A stretch of 64,000 nucleotides of DNA from Sphingobacterium phlebotomi (GCF_008180195.1 NZ_VTAV01000010.1:14971-78970), one strand, 5' to 3'. Counted from the stretch's first letter, positions 15,635 to 24,622 are shown. Made by a program: numbers and translations. Notes: generated from the sequence alone by a model not told the origin.

Positions 15635-18310
15635 TTAATCTCCACTTTTCTTTCCTAAATTTTTGTTAAAATCCCATTTCACACCAACCATAAAATATTG
15701 TGTAAGCATCTCCTGTTGTGACTCGGAGAAGCTGTTGTTATTGAAAGAACGGTTGGTATTGTTAAAGCTATTGAATACGTCAAAAGCTTTCACGCTGAGC
15801 AAAAGGGATTCGTCTTTCAGTAGTTTGCGTGTAAGTTCCAAATTCATATAGAATTGTTGGATAGGATCTGGGAAAACCTTTGATTTTCCGGTATAGCTAT
15901 AAAACAGTACCTGCGTTAAGCTAAACTTAAACGGAAGGAAATATTTTAAATCGGCATTTGCCGAAGATCTAAACGCGGTATTATTGAGCTGTCGCTGAAT
16001 AGTATTCACCTCATTGTTAATCCCAAAGCTTAGGTTGAGGTTGAAATCTACATTCTTTGACGTTTGCTTATTTGCATTGATCCCGGCACTGGCATTGGTG
16101 TTGTTGCTACGATTGAGGTCGCCGTTGATGTATCCATAGTTATTGCTGAACTGTGCGGACGTGAACGGCCCAAACTGAACGCCGCCGTTTAAAATGGGGC
16201 GGGTGTAATTAGCGTGAATACGCCCGTTCCAGTTGATATGATCTTGGATGTTAACAAATGTGGTGGTGGTTCTCCCTTCATCGTCGATAATGGACCGGTT
16301 GACAATGGCATTTTTGGTGAAACCACTATTCGCGTTGATGTTAAAAGAGGATGCTTTCAACAGACTAAACTTATTAAAATTGAAGTTTATATTATTATTT
16401 GTTTCTCGTTTCAAATCGGGGTTTCCAAGTTGCCGGTACAGTTCGTTAGTAGGGGGCTGTATAGGTTGTAGTTGTGAAAAGCTGGGTACATTCGTGTTGT
16501 TATGGTAACCTATTGTAAGATTCTTGTTGTTCGTGATTCTGTAGGACACATTTGCATTCAAGTTATTCTGCCAGAAGTTTCTGGAAAGTCCGATGTTCCG
16601 GTAACTGTCGGCTAACGCTTGATGTCTATGCGTTGTCCGATTAGATAGATTCACGTTAAGCTTATCACTATGGAAGTTTAAGTTAACGTCCATACCATTC
16701 GTACGCGCATTATTGGTTTCGTTTTTTGAATAGAGACTATCCAAGATACGGGTAGCGTCGGTATCATTATTATATGCATTGACGAGGGCATCTCGAGCAG
16801 AGGTGTTGAAGTTGTAACCCAATGTAAGGTTTAATTGTTTTGTTAACGGCTCACTGATATTTATAGATGCGCCCAGGTTATTGCTTTTGTTCTCCGATAA
16901 ACGTGTTTGGTCAACAATCACCGTATCTTGAACAACACCGAACGTATCATATAAATTTGTTTGTTCATCTACTTGATTGGTGGATGTAGAATTGTCTACT
17001 TTTGTATTCAGATGGAGATTTAAACTCCGACCTTTTTTATTCAACCGCCGTCGATAATCTACCCGTAAATTAAGGTTTTCACTATCGCTTTCACTATTGT
17101 TCCGACCTTCAAACTCGTTTGCTTTTAAGTTTTCGTTTCGCAAGGTGCTATTGGACGAGCTGGAAGCAGCGGTTTGTTTTCCCTTACCGCCGTTTAGTTG
17201 TATATTTAAGTTGCTAAGGGAATCGATGCGGTAACGGATTTGCGAACGCAGGACATGGTTTCTACTGTCGTTTTCCGAGCTTCCTTCTCGGGTAGTTTCC
17301 TGTGTTTGATTGTCGTTCAGTACACGTTTGTTATAGCTGTTGGATTCGTTTGCCGTGCCGTTGTTGGTGAAATTATAGCTAGAGGTAAGATGCAGTTTTT
17401 TTTCAAAAAAATTATTTTCGTAGTTCACTCCGGCACTTTTATGCATCGGATGCCCGATGATTTGGTTGTTCATGCGGATCCGGCTGGCGTCACCACTATT
17501 TCCCATGTTATTCCAGTTCCCTGTGATAGCAAGGCGTTCCGACCGATTGAATTTTGCGGCGAATGCATTAAAGTCAAAAAGCTCTTTTGTGCCTGCACTG
17601 GCATTGGCATTTCCGAAGATGCCACGTCTCGCCTCTTCTTTTAATACAACGTTGACCGTTTGGTGTCGTACACCATCGTCTATACCCGTCAATTCAGCCT
17701 CTTCCGATTTTCGTTCATACACTTGAACCTTGTCCACAGCATCAGCTCTGACATTGCGAATGGCGATCTTTGGGTCGTAACCAAAAAATTCTTCGCCATC
17801 AATCAAAACTTTAGATACACTTTTCCCTTGTGCGGTGATGTCGCCAGAAGCCGATACGGTTAATCCGGGTAATCTGCGTAGGAGATCTTCGAGCTTGGCA
17901 TTTTTTTCCGTTTCAAAGCTGCCTGCGTCATATTCTATCGTGTCACCTTTGATTTTAATGGGGATTTTCTGATTGATGACAACCTCTTCGAGTAGGTTAG
18001 ATTGTGAGTTGATCCCGATGGTTTTCAGATCAATATTGTCGTTCTTTATTTCTAATGGCTGGCTATAAATTTCGAATTTTGGGTAAGTAACTAATAACAG
18101 GTATTCTCCTTTTTCTATTTTTTCCAAGCTGAATTTTCCACTCGCGTTAGCTCGTGTAAAATATCGCATAATGGAATCTGTATCCAAAAGGACTATAGAA
18201 GCATTTTCCAATGCTTTTTGGTCTGCCTCGTCGACAACTACGCCTTGTATGGATTGTGCAAACAGGTAATGACTGACAATACACAGAAAAATAAGTATAC
18301 ACCTTTTCAT
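15635..18310 (-). CDS. Outer-membrane beta-barrel protein with carboxypeptidase-regulatory-like N-terminus
   Basis: 891 aa with a signal peptide (residues 1-18, ending LFAQ). Residues about 20-105 form a carboxypeptidase-regulatory-like beta sandwich (QGVVVDEADQKALENASIV). Residues about 120-225 look like a TonB-receptor plug (LEDLLRRLPGLTVSASG, VSKVLIDGEEFFGYDP). The rest is an Asn/Ser/Thr-rich barrel ending in an aromatic-alternating strand (MVGVKWDFNKNLG). It has no TonB box that I can point to. Paired with a GLPGLI gene 18 bases downstream. Probable uptake or surface-assembly function, substrate unknown. Confidence 0.88.
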   Translation of the reverse strand: MKRCILIFLCIVSHYLFAQSIQGVVVDEADQKALENASIVLLDTDSIMRYFTRANASGKFSLEKIEKGEYLLLVTYPKFEIYSQPLEIKNDNIDLKTIGINSQSNLLEEVVINQKIPIKIKGDTIEYDAGSFETEKNAKLEDLLRRLPGLTVSASGDITAQGKSVSKVLIDGEEFFGYDPKIAIRNVRADAVDKVQVYERKSEEAELTGIDDGVRHQTVNVVLKEEARRGIFGNANASAGTKELFDFNAFAAKFNRSERLAITGNWNNMGNSGDASRIRMNNQIIGHPMHKSAGVNYENNFFEKKLHLTSSYNFTNNGTANESNSYNKRVLNDNQTQETTREGSSENDSRNHVLRSQIRYRIDSLSNLNIQLNGGKGKQTAASSSSNSTLRNENLKANEFEGRNNSESDSENLNLRVDYRRRLNKKGRSLNLHLNTKVDNSTSTNQVDEQTNLYDTFGVVQDTVIVDQTRLSENKSNNLGASINISEPLTKQLNLTLGYNFNTSARDALVNAYNNDTDATRILDSLYSKNETNNARTNGMDVNLNFHSDKLNVNLSNRTTHRHQALADSYRNIGLSRNFWQNNLNANVSYRITNNKNLTIGYHNNTNVPSFSQLQPIQPPTNELYRQLGNPDLKRETNNNINFNFNKFSLLKASSFNINANSGFTKNAIVNRSIIDDEGRTTTTFVNIQDHINWNGRIHANYTRPILNGGVQFGPFTSAQFSNNYGYINGDLNRSNNTNASAGINANKQTSKNVDFNLNLSFGINNEVNTIQRQLNNTAFRSSANADLKYFLPFKFSLTQVLFYSYTGKSKVFPDPIQQFYMNLELTRKLLKDESLLLSVKAFDVFNSFNNTNRSFNNNSFSESQQEMLTQYFMVGVKWDFNKNLGKKSGD

Positions 18311-18399
18311 TAATTAAAGCTAGTAGACCAAAGAAAAGAAGAAAATAGGTAAAATCATGTTAAATTGATACTTGTAATAGCTTTGATACAAAAAGGATA

Positions 18400-18434
18400 A
18401 AAAAAAGCGTGGACTTTAAATCCACGCTTTTTTT
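18400..18434. terminator. Terminator downstream of pyk
   Basis: AAAAAAAGCGTGGA pairs with TCCACGCTTTTTTT around a 7-nt loop, with A and T tracts on both sides. On the minus strand it follows the pyk stop by 16 bases. Confidence 0.9.
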
Positions 18435-18450
18435 ATTAGTTGATATCATC

Positions 18451-19881
18451 TTAACTCAGCTGGGATACCCGAATGGTATTCGTTTTTCCTTTTTGGTGCA
18501 AAGGAGTTGAAGCGGTGTTAATGACAATCTGACCTGGAGATACTAGATTAAGTTCTTTAAGCAAGCCGTTCACATCTTGAATAGTGCCATCGGTGCTCTC
18601 AAATTTACTATATACGAAAACACGTACTCCCCATACTAAACTCAGCAAGTTTATCAATTTTTTATTACCTGTAAATACATAGATATCGGTATTCGGACGG
18701 TAGCTTGAAATTTCAAATGCGGTATATCCCGACGATGTCATAACCGCGATAGCCGATGCATTTGTGTTTTTAGCGAGATGTATAGAGGAGCTGCAAATGG
18801 CATCTGGTATTTTCGTTGTATTCGCGTGAATGCTGTCTTTATGGCTGTAATATGGATAAGACGTACGTTCCACCTGTGTAATTACTTTTGCCATTGTTTC
18901 GATAACAATTTCAGGAAACTCTCCGACAGATGTTTCGCCGCTCAACATCACCGCATCAGCACCATCTAATACCGAATTGGCAACATCATTTACCTCTGCA
19001 CGTGTAGGGCGAGGTGTCGTGATCATACTTTCCAACATCTGCGTGGCAATGATAACCGGTTTCGAAAGATCACGACATTTTTGAACGATCATCTTTTGTA
19101 AACCAGGAACAACTTCCATAGGCATTTCCACACCGAGGTCACCGCGGGCAACCATAATCGCGTCTGTAGCTTCGATAATCGCATCAATATTATCAATAGC
19201 TTCCGGTTTCTCAATTTTAGCAATGACTAACGCATGGCTTCCTTTAGCTTTGATGATTTCCTTACATTGGTGGATATCTTCTGCCGAACGTACAAAAGAC
19301 ATAGCAATCCAGTCCGCTCCGTTGTCCAAAGCAAAGTGGAGGTTGTCCAAATCTTCTTCCGTAAGGGATGGGATGGAAACTTTTGTGTTGGGGAGATTGA
19401 CACCTTTGCGGGAAGTCAATACACCACCATGTACCACTTGACACTTCACCGTATCTTTGTGGTTTGTGCTGATGACCCTCAATTGTAGCTTTCCATCGTC
19501 CAATAGGATAATTTCATTCTCTTTAACATCATTAGGAAAATTGTCGTAGGTGATATATATACGCTTTTCGTCGCCTATGAGTTCTTCGGTGGTAATCTCG
19601 ACTTCTGCACCATTGACTAAGATGGCGCCACCTTCTTTCACTTTTCCGATACGGATTTTAGGGCCTTGAAGGTCCGCCAAAATTCCGACGTTAAAAGGGT
19701 ATTCATTATTAATTTCTTGGATGGTTTTAATCACTTTGAGGTGGTCGTCTTGGCTGCCGTGGGAAAAATTAAGACGGCAAACATCCACGCCTTTTGCAAT
19801 CATGTTGGTCAATATTGTCTTATCCGACGATGCCGGACCTAGTGTGGCAACAATTTTTGTCCTTTTTTGAATCTTGTTCAT
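18451..19881 (-). CDS. pyk: Pyruvate kinase
   Basis: 476 aa, standard length for the enzyme that converts phosphoenolpyruvate and ADP to pyruvate and ATP. The N-terminus has KIVATLGPASS and RLNFSHGS; the core has AMSFVRSAEDI, the signature VIAKIEKPEAIDNIDAI with the catalytic Lys, and MVARGDLGVEMP. A C-terminal allosteric domain of about 120 residues is present. Transcribed after an IPExxxVDY gene (129-base gap with its own promoter box). Ends at a strong terminator. Confidence 0.97.
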   Translation of the reverse strand: MNKIQKRTKIVATLGPASSDKTILTNMIAKGVDVCRLNFSHGSQDDHLKVIKTIQEINNEYPFNVGILADLQGPKIRIGKVKEGGAILVNGAEVEITTEELIGDEKRIYITYDNFPNDVKENEIILLDDGKLQLRVISTNHKDTVKCQVVHGGVLTSRKGVNLPNTKVSIPSLTEEDLDNLHFALDNGADWIAMSFVRSAEDIHQCKEIIKAKGSHALVIAKIEKPEAIDNIDAIIEATDAIMVARGDLGVEMPMEVVPGLQKMIVQKCRDLSKPVIIATQMLESMITTPRPTRAEVNDVANSVLDGADAVMLSGETSVGEFPEIVIETMAKVITQVERTSYPYYSHKDSIHANTTKIPDAICSSSIHLAKNTNASAIAVMTSSGYTAFEISSYRPNTDIYVFTGNKKLINLLSLVWGVRVFVYSKFESTDGTIQDVNGLLKELNLVSPGQIVINTASTPLHQKGKTNTIRVSQLS

Positions 19882-19937
19882 TTACAGTGTTTTATTTATG
19901 TATATTTTATCTTCTTAAGAAGTTAAACAGAATTGTG

Positions 19938-19945
19938 CAAAAATA
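19938..19945 (-). promoter_or_regulatory. -7 promoter box TATTTTTG for pyk
   Basis: An exact TAnnTTTG on the minus strand, 57 bases before the pyk start. A -33 TTG is not obvious. It gives pyk its own promoter in addition to read-through from the upstream gene. Confidence 0.5.
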
Positions 19946-19973
19946 GCAATCTGTTTAATAAGTTAGGTTTAAG

Positions 19974-19994
19974 AAAGTGTAAATTTTACACTTT
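19974..19994. other. Palindrome AAAGTGTAAA-T-TTTACACTTT
   Basis: A 10-bp perfect inverted repeat around a single base, located between the IPExxxVDY stop and the pyk promoter box. It lacks a following T run on the minus strand, so it is more like a dimeric regulator site upstream of pyk than a terminator. Confidence 0.45.
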
Positions 19995-20010
19995 GCATTA
20001 TTTTAAAGTG

Positions 20011-20517
20011 CTAAAATATAAGATTTTCTTTGGATTTCAATGAAGCTGGGTCTAACTTTTTGGCTAGAATAACCTCGTTAATATCCTTTATTTCTTCTAG
20101 TAATGTATGAATGTCTTCTCGGTCTATATAGTGTTTGATGATTAAAAAGTAGTCAAAATTTGGAAGTTCCGGTAGAAGAAAAGTACCTTCTAAGCTACGG
20201 TTATTAATGATGTAGAATTCGAATTCGAAATTGTCATCGCAATAGCGGTATATTGTAAAATAATGTTTGAGGAGCTTCTTTTGTTTGTTTTTCTCGTACA
20301 CAATATGGTAATCCATTTCGTCCAGCTCCTTTTCTTTTACATAACCTTTATGATCTATATAATCTTCTTTTCCGCGAACAAATGCCAGGCCAGCATGCTT
20401 GTACAGAAAATGACAGAGTCTGTAGTCGCGTAGAGGTGAACTGATACCAATCAATACAAAATCGAGTTCGATATCGAAATCGAGATCAAGTGTCAGATGT
20501 TTTTTTGTAATGCTCAC
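20011..20517 (-). CDS. IPExxxVDY family protein
   Basis: 168 aa conserved Bacteroidota protein of unknown function. The family motif is present as LPELPNFDY (an I-to-L and V-to-F variant) near residue 125, and the N-terminus has LDLDFDIELDFVLIGISS. It sits between pyk and the acpP-fabF-rnc cluster, the neighbourhood in which this family is normally found, which supports the call. No catalytic residues can be proposed. Confidence 0.88.
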   Translation of the reverse strand: MSITKKHLTLDLDFDIELDFVLIGISSPLRDYRLCHFLYKHAGLAFVRGKEDYIDHKGYVKEKELDEMDYHIVYEKNKQKKLLKHYFTIYRYCDDNFEFEFYIINNRSLEGTFLLPELPNFDYFLIIKHYIDREDIHTLLEEIKDINEVILAKKLDPASLKSKENLIF

Positions 20518-20637
20518 AGTTTTCGAAATTAGGAAAAAATAGACTGGAAAGCATATTTTAACTGATTTTTATGGTTAAAATGCATGTTGGTTTTAAAGTT
20601 CTTGGTATAAACAAAAAAAAATAGTAATATTGGATAC

Positions 20638-20658
20638 GCTCTTTATAGGAGCGGTTTT
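20638..20658 (+). other. Small hairpin CGCTC-N6-GAGCG with short T tract
   Basis: A 5-bp GC stem (20638-20642 with 20649-20653) followed by G and TTTTT. It lies within the 261-base divergent gap between the IPExxxVDY gene and acpP, upstream of the acpP promoter, and is too weak to call a terminator with confidence. Confidence 0.3.
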
Positions 20659-20713
20659 TGAACTGGATAAATAGCCGGGATATTGTTGTTTCCTATCATC
20701 AAGTCAAAAAAGG

Positions 20714-20745
20714 GTTTGATATTTGGGGAAATTTATTTTTCTTTG
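20714..20745 (+). promoter_or_regulatory. Promoter of acpP-fabF (TTTG-N20-TTTCTTTG)
   Basis: A TTTG (20714-20717) lies 20 bases before TTTCTTTG (20738-20745), which matches the Bacteroidota -7 box TAnnTTTG except for the second base. The start codon follows at 20779, giving a leader of about 28 bases. Confidence 0.6.
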
Positions 20746-20778
20746 CACAGATTTATTAAACAATTAAATTATAAAATC

Positions 20779-21018
20779 ATGTCAGATATCGCATCAAGAG
20801 TAAAAGCAATTATCGTTGAAAAGTTAGGTGTAGACGAAGCAGAAGTAACACCAGAGGCTTCCTTCACGAATGATTTAGGTGCAGACTCACTTGACACAGT
20901 TGAGTTGATCATGGAGTTCGAAAAAGAATTTAACGTGGCTATTCCAGATGATCAAGCTGAAAACATCAGTACAGTAGGTCAGGCTATCTCTTATTTAGAA
21001 AAGAACGTTAATAACTAA
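20779..21018 (+). CDS. acpP: Acyl carrier protein
   Basis: 79 aa. The start at 20779 is chosen because the protein then begins [18 protein letters not shown] as in other ACPs; the longer frame from 20683 reads through the promoter. The phosphopantetheine site is Ser37 in [10 protein letters not shown]. The acidic composition is typical. It carries growing acyl chains in type II fatty acid synthesis and is directly followed by fabF (22-base gap). Confidence 0.97.
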   Translation: MSDIASRVKAIIVEKLGVDEAEVTPEASFTNDLGADSLDTVELIMEFEKEFNVAIPDDQAENISTVGQAISYLEKNVNN

Positions 21019-21040
21019 TTTATTAGGCCAAACATACTTA

Positions 21041-22294
21041 ATGGAGCTTAAAAGAGTAGTTGTAACAGGGTTAGGCGCCCTTACACCTTTAGGAAATGAC
21101 GTTTCAAGTTATTGGGACGGATTGGTTAATGGTGTGAGCGGTGCTGCTCCTATTACGCATTTCGATGCATCAAAATTTAAGACCCAATTCGCTTGTGAAG
21201 TGAAGGGATTTGATCCACATAACTATATGGATCGCAAAGAGGCTCGCAAGGTCGATCCTTTCGTTCAGTATGCTATCGCCTCTACAGATGAGGCAGTAAA
21301 GGATGCTGGATTAGAATTCGATAAACTAGACAGAAACCGAATCGGTGTTATTTGGGGAGCTGGCATTGGTGGGCTGACGACTTTTACGGAAGAAGTGGCA
21401 AACTTTGTCAGAGGAGACGGAACACCTCGTTTCAATCCTTTCTTTATCCCGAAGATGCTTATTGATATAGCTCCTGGTCATATTTCTATGCGCTATGGTT
21501 TGCACGGGCCAAATTTTTCGGCAGTTTCTGCCTGCGCCTCTGCCACGAACGCGATGATTGATGCCTTTAACTATATTCGGTTGGGTAAGGCTGATATCAT
21601 TATCACTGGTGGATCGGAAGCGACGGTAAACGAAGCCGGGATAGGTGGATTTAATGCAATGCATGCGCTGTCTACCCGCAATAACGACCCTAAAACGGCA
21701 TCTCGTCCATTTGACAAAGATCGCGATGGTTTTGTCTCAGGTGAAGGTTCCGGGGCTATTATCTTGGAAAGTCTGGAACATGCTCTAGCACGTGGAGCTA
21801 AAATTTATGCTGAAGTTGCAGGTGGTGGTATGAGTGCCGATGCACACCACATTACCGCATCTCATCCCGAGGGGCTGGGGGCTAAATTAGCGATGAATAT
21901 GGCTGTTGCGGATGCAGAGCTCGAGTATTCGGATATTGATTATATCAATCTTCACGGTACATCTACGCCGGTTGGTGATCTCAGTGAACCAAAAGCTATT
22001 ATCGGCTTATTTGGTGAACATGCCTATAAAATGAACCTCAGTTCGACAAAATCCATGACAGGACATCTTCTGGGTGCGGCGGGAGCTGTAGAAGCTATTG
22101 CTTCTATTTTGACAGTAAAAAATGATATTGTACCACCTACTATTAATCATTTTACAGATGACCCGGAGATTGATCCTAATCTAAACTTTACATTTAATAA
22201 GGCTCAGAAGCGGGAAGTAAATGCTGCATTAAGTAACACTTTCGGTTTCGGTGGTCATAATGCATCCATTATTGTAAAGAAATACCACTCTTAA
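21041..22294 (+). CDS. fabF: Beta-ketoacyl-ACP synthase II
   Basis: 417 aa. It condenses malonyl-ACP with acyl-ACP. The Cys-His-His active site is Cys165 in SACASATNA, His305 in LHGTSTPVGD and His342 in TGHLLGAAG, with Lys337 just before. The C-terminal NTFGFGGHNASI glycine-rich loop is present. Length matches FabF. Second gene of the acpP operon; a strong hairpin separates it from rnc. Confidence 0.97.
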   Translation: MELKRVVVTGLGALTPLGNDVSSYWDGLVNGVSGAAPITHFDASKFKTQFACEVKGFDPHNYMDRKEARKVDPFVQYAIASTDEAVKDAGLEFDKLDRNRIGVIWGAGIGGLTTFTEEVANFVRGDGTPRFNPFFIPKMLIDIAPGHISMRYGLHGPNFSAVSACASATNAMIDAFNYIRLGKADIIITGGSEATVNEAGIGGFNAMHALSTRNNDPKTASRPFDKDRDGFVSGEGSGAIILESLEHALARGAKIYAEVAGGGMSADAHHITASHPEGLGAKLAMNMAVADAELEYSDIDYINLHGTSTPVGDLSEPKAIIGLFGEHAYKMNLSSTKSMTGHLLGAAGAVEAIASILTVKNDIVPPTINHFTDDPEIDPNLNFTFNKAQKREVNAALSNTFGFGGHNASIIVKKYHS

Positions 22295-22337
22295 TATTGT
22301 AATGATATTAAGAAGAGGGGATTATTGAGATACAAAT

Positions 22338-22368
22338 AATAGGTGGTTTCGAAGAGAAACTGCCTATT
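22338..22368 (+). other. Strong RNA hairpin between fabF and rnc
   Basis: AATAGGTGGTTTC (22338-22350) pairs with GAAACTGCCTATT (22356-22368) over 13 bp, two of them G-U, around a 5-nt loop. No T tract follows, so it is not a terminator. It ends 22 bases before the rnc start codon. In E. coli, RNase III cleaves a stem in its own leader to limit its synthesis; this is a candidate for the same arrangement (inference). Confidence 0.55.
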
Positions 22369-22390
22369 ACTTATTTATATCAGATACTTA

Positions 22391-23131
22391 ATGCCTTTCT
22401 TGAGGATATACTATTTATACTTTTCTCCGCATAAAGCTTACGTTCGTAAACTGAAGAATATTCTTGGGTTTGTCCCCGGAAATATCAAGTTGTACCAGAT
22501 GGCTTTTCGCCATAAATCTGTTGCAACGACAATCAAGGACGGCGTTAAGAATAGTAATGAACGGCTCGAGTTTTTGGGAGATGCGGTTTTAGGTTCTGTC
22601 GTTGCGGAGTTGCTATTTAAGTTATATCCTTACAAAGATGAAGGTTTTTTGACAGAACTTCGTTCAAAAATCGTTAGTCGCGCCAATTTGAACCAACTAT
22701 CTCGTAAGTTAGGTTTTAATGAGTTGATAGAATACGATGCTCGTATGATTAGTTACCCGAACAAGCAAGGGTCTTTGCTTGGAGATGCTTTTGAGGCGGT
22801 CGTCGGAGCAGTATATATGGATAAAGGGTATTCATTCACTCGGGAATTTCTGTTAATGAGGATTATCAAGCCCCATGTTGATATCCATCTGTTGGAAATC
22901 ACCGAAACTAATTTTAAAAGCCGGCTCATCGAGTGGTGTCAGCATTTTGGCAAGGAAATTCAGTTTGTGCCGGTCGAAAGTCCGCCAGGCGAATCGCCCA
23001 AGTTGTTTACGGTGAAAGTAGTTATAGACGGCGAGGTACAGGGGCAAGGCAAGGACTTTAATAAAAAGAGTGCTGAAAAACTAGCAGCGGAAAAGGCCTG
23101 CGAAGAATTGAAAGTGTTTGAGGTCATCTGA
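22391..23131 (+). CDS. rnc: Ribonuclease III
   Basis: 246 aa from the ATG at 22391; the longer frame from 22343 starts inside the leader hairpin. The RNase III signature NERLEFLGDAVLG is at residues 56-68, and a second acidic motif GDAFEAVVGAVYMD carries the catalytic Asp/Glu. The C-terminal about 70 residues are a double-stranded-RNA-binding domain ending KKSAEKLAAEKACEEL. It processes rRNA precursors and structured mRNAs. Co-directional with acpP-fabF, the usual Bacteroidota order. Confidence 0.95.
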   Translation: MPFLRIYYLYFSPHKAYVRKLKNILGFVPGNIKLYQMAFRHKSVATTIKDGVKNSNERLEFLGDAVLGSVVAELLFKLYPYKDEGFLTELRSKIVSRANLNQLSRKLGFNELIEYDARMISYPNKQGSLLGDAFEAVVGAVYMDKGYSFTREFLLMRIIKPHVDIHLLEITETNFKSRLIEWCQHFGKEIQFVPVESPPGESPKLFTVKVVIDGEVQGQGKDFNKKSAEKLAAEKACEELKVFEVI

Positions 23132-23146
23132 AGCGACGAGCTTTTG

Positions 23147-23171
23147 TTTCTTTTTCGCGAAGAAAAAGAAA
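23147..23171. repeat. Palindrome TTTCTTTTTC-N5-GAAAAAGAAA
   Basis: A perfect 10-bp inverted repeat with loop GCGAA, preceded by CTTTTG, 15 bases after the rnc stop. It resembles the element at 1656-1678 in stem sequence, length and 5' TTTTG context. It may also weaken read-through from rnc into hisS. Confidence 0.45.
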
Positions 23172-23182
23172 GAAGAAAAAGT

Positions 23183-23190
23183 TACCTTTG
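23183..23190 (+). promoter_or_regulatory. -7 promoter box TACCTTTG immediately before hisS
   Basis: An exact TAnnTTTG, identical to the box of the ribosomal cluster promoter at 29245. Its last base is only 4 bases before the hisS ATG at 23195, so transcription would start at or very near the start codon, giving a leaderless mRNA. No good -33 TTG is present. Confidence 0.55.
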
Positions 23191-23194
23191 CCGT

Positions 23195-24592
23195 ATGGCA
23201 AATATCAAACCTTCATTAGCAAAAGGCACGCGTGATTTCTCTCCTCGAGAGATGGAAAAACGAAATTACATATTCAATATCCTAAGAACAGTTTTTAAGA
23301 AATTTGGTTACAACGAGATTCAAACCCCCTCGTTCGAAAACTTATCTACCTTAACCGGGAAATATGGTGAAGAAGGAGATAAGTTAATTTTTAAAATACT
23401 CAACTCGGGCGATTATCTGGCGAAAGCTCCGGAGGAGTTTTTGAATACAAGGGCTTCCAATAAAATAATTTCCCATATTTCGGAAAAAGCACTCCGTTAT
23501 GATTTAACCGTGCCTTTCGCTCGATACGTTGTTATGCACCAACACGAAATTGTGCTGCCTTTCAAACGCTTCCAGATACAGCCTGTGTGGCGGGCGGATA
23601 GACCGCAGCGTGGGCGGTATAGAGAGTTTTATCAATGTGATGTCGATGTAGTGGGGTCTCCGTCATTGCTGAATGAAGCAGAATTTGTATTGATTTATCA
23701 AGAGGCTTTGGTGGCTTTAGGGCTGAAAGATTTTACCATCAAGATCAATAATCGTAAGATTTTATCAGGTATTGCGGAGGTGATCGGAAAACCGGAGCTG
23801 ATTGTGGATATGACTGTGGCCATCGACAAGCTAGATAAAATTGGATTGGATGGAGTGAACAAAGAGCTGTTAGACCGGAGCTTTACGGAGGCGGATCTGG
23901 ATATTTTGAAGCCTATCATTCTACTTAGTGGTTCCAACAATGAAAAGCTAGCGTCACTAAAACAGGTGTTGTCTGCTTCCTCTATTGGTTTGCGAGGTAT
24001 TGCGGAGATAGAGGAAGTTTTCCATTATCTAGGAAGTTTTGGGGTAGAGAAATTATTGGATGCTGTCGTGGAGATAGATATTACGCTTGCACGTGGATTA
24101 AATTATTATACGGGTTGTATTTTTGAAGTAAAGACAAATGAAGTCTCGATGGGGAGTATTGGAGGCGGAGGTCGATATGATGACTTAACCGGGATGTTTG
24201 GGCTAAAAGATCTTACCGGAGTAGGTATTTCATTTGGTGCCGATCGTATCTATGATGTTTTGGAAGAACTGGAACTTTTTCCTGTTTCCTCTTCTGTTTC
24301 GACCCAAGTACTTATTGTGAATTTCGGTGAGGAAACATATGGACATACACTTCCGTTGTTATACAATCTCAGAGAAGCTGGCGTCGCTGCTGAGCTTTAT
24401 CCTGCTCCAGCAAAGTTGAAGAAACAAATGGGGTATGCGGATGGCAAACAAATTCCTTATGTATTGTTGATGGGAGAGGAGGAGATAGCATCCGGTGCGT
24501 ATTCATTGAAAGATATGGTATCGGGTGAGCAGCAAAAATTTTCATTGGAACAGCTGGTTGCTTTTTTGACAAAAAACACCATTTCCTGCTGA
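23195..24592 (+). CDS. hisS: Histidyl-tRNA synthetase
   Basis: 465 aa class II synthetase that charges tRNA-His. The start at 23195 gives MANIKPSLAKGTRDFSP, where KGTRDFSP is the conserved start of motif 1. Motif 2 is visible in FKRFQIQPVWRADRPQRGRYREFYQCDVD, with histidine-A motif LARGLNYYTGCIFE, motif 3 GVGISFGADRIYDVL, and a C-terminal anticodon-binding domain. The longer frame from 23144 adds only sequence from the palindrome and promoter. Confidence 0.96.
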   Translation: MANIKPSLAKGTRDFSPREMEKRNYIFNILRTVFKKFGYNEIQTPSFENLSTLTGKYGEEGDKLIFKILNSGDYLAKAPEEFLNTRASNKIISHISEKALRYDLTVPFARYVVMHQHEIVLPFKRFQIQPVWRADRPQRGRYREFYQCDVDVVGSPSLLNEAEFVLIYQEALVALGLKDFTIKINNRKILSGIAEVIGKPELIVDMTVAIDKLDKIGLDGVNKELLDRSFTEADLDILKPIILLSGSNNEKLASLKQVLSASSIGLRGIAEIEEVFHYLGSFGVEKLLDAVVEIDITLARGLNYYTGCIFEVKTNEVSMGSIGGGGRYDDLTGMFGLKDLTGVGISFGADRIYDVLEELELFPVSSSVSTQVLIVNFGEETYGHTLPLLYNLREAGVAAELYPAPAKLKKQMGYADGKQIPYVLLMGEEEIASGAYSLKDMVSGEQQKFSLEQLVAFLTKNTISC

Positions 24593-24622
24593 AATATTGT
24601 CCGATATATCGTTATAAATGAT

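Noticed and set aside
17240..17863. Plus-strand ORFs inside the 891-aa barrel gene.
   Set aside because: Overlap a complete gene with signal peptide and barrel features; composition reflects the antisense strand only.
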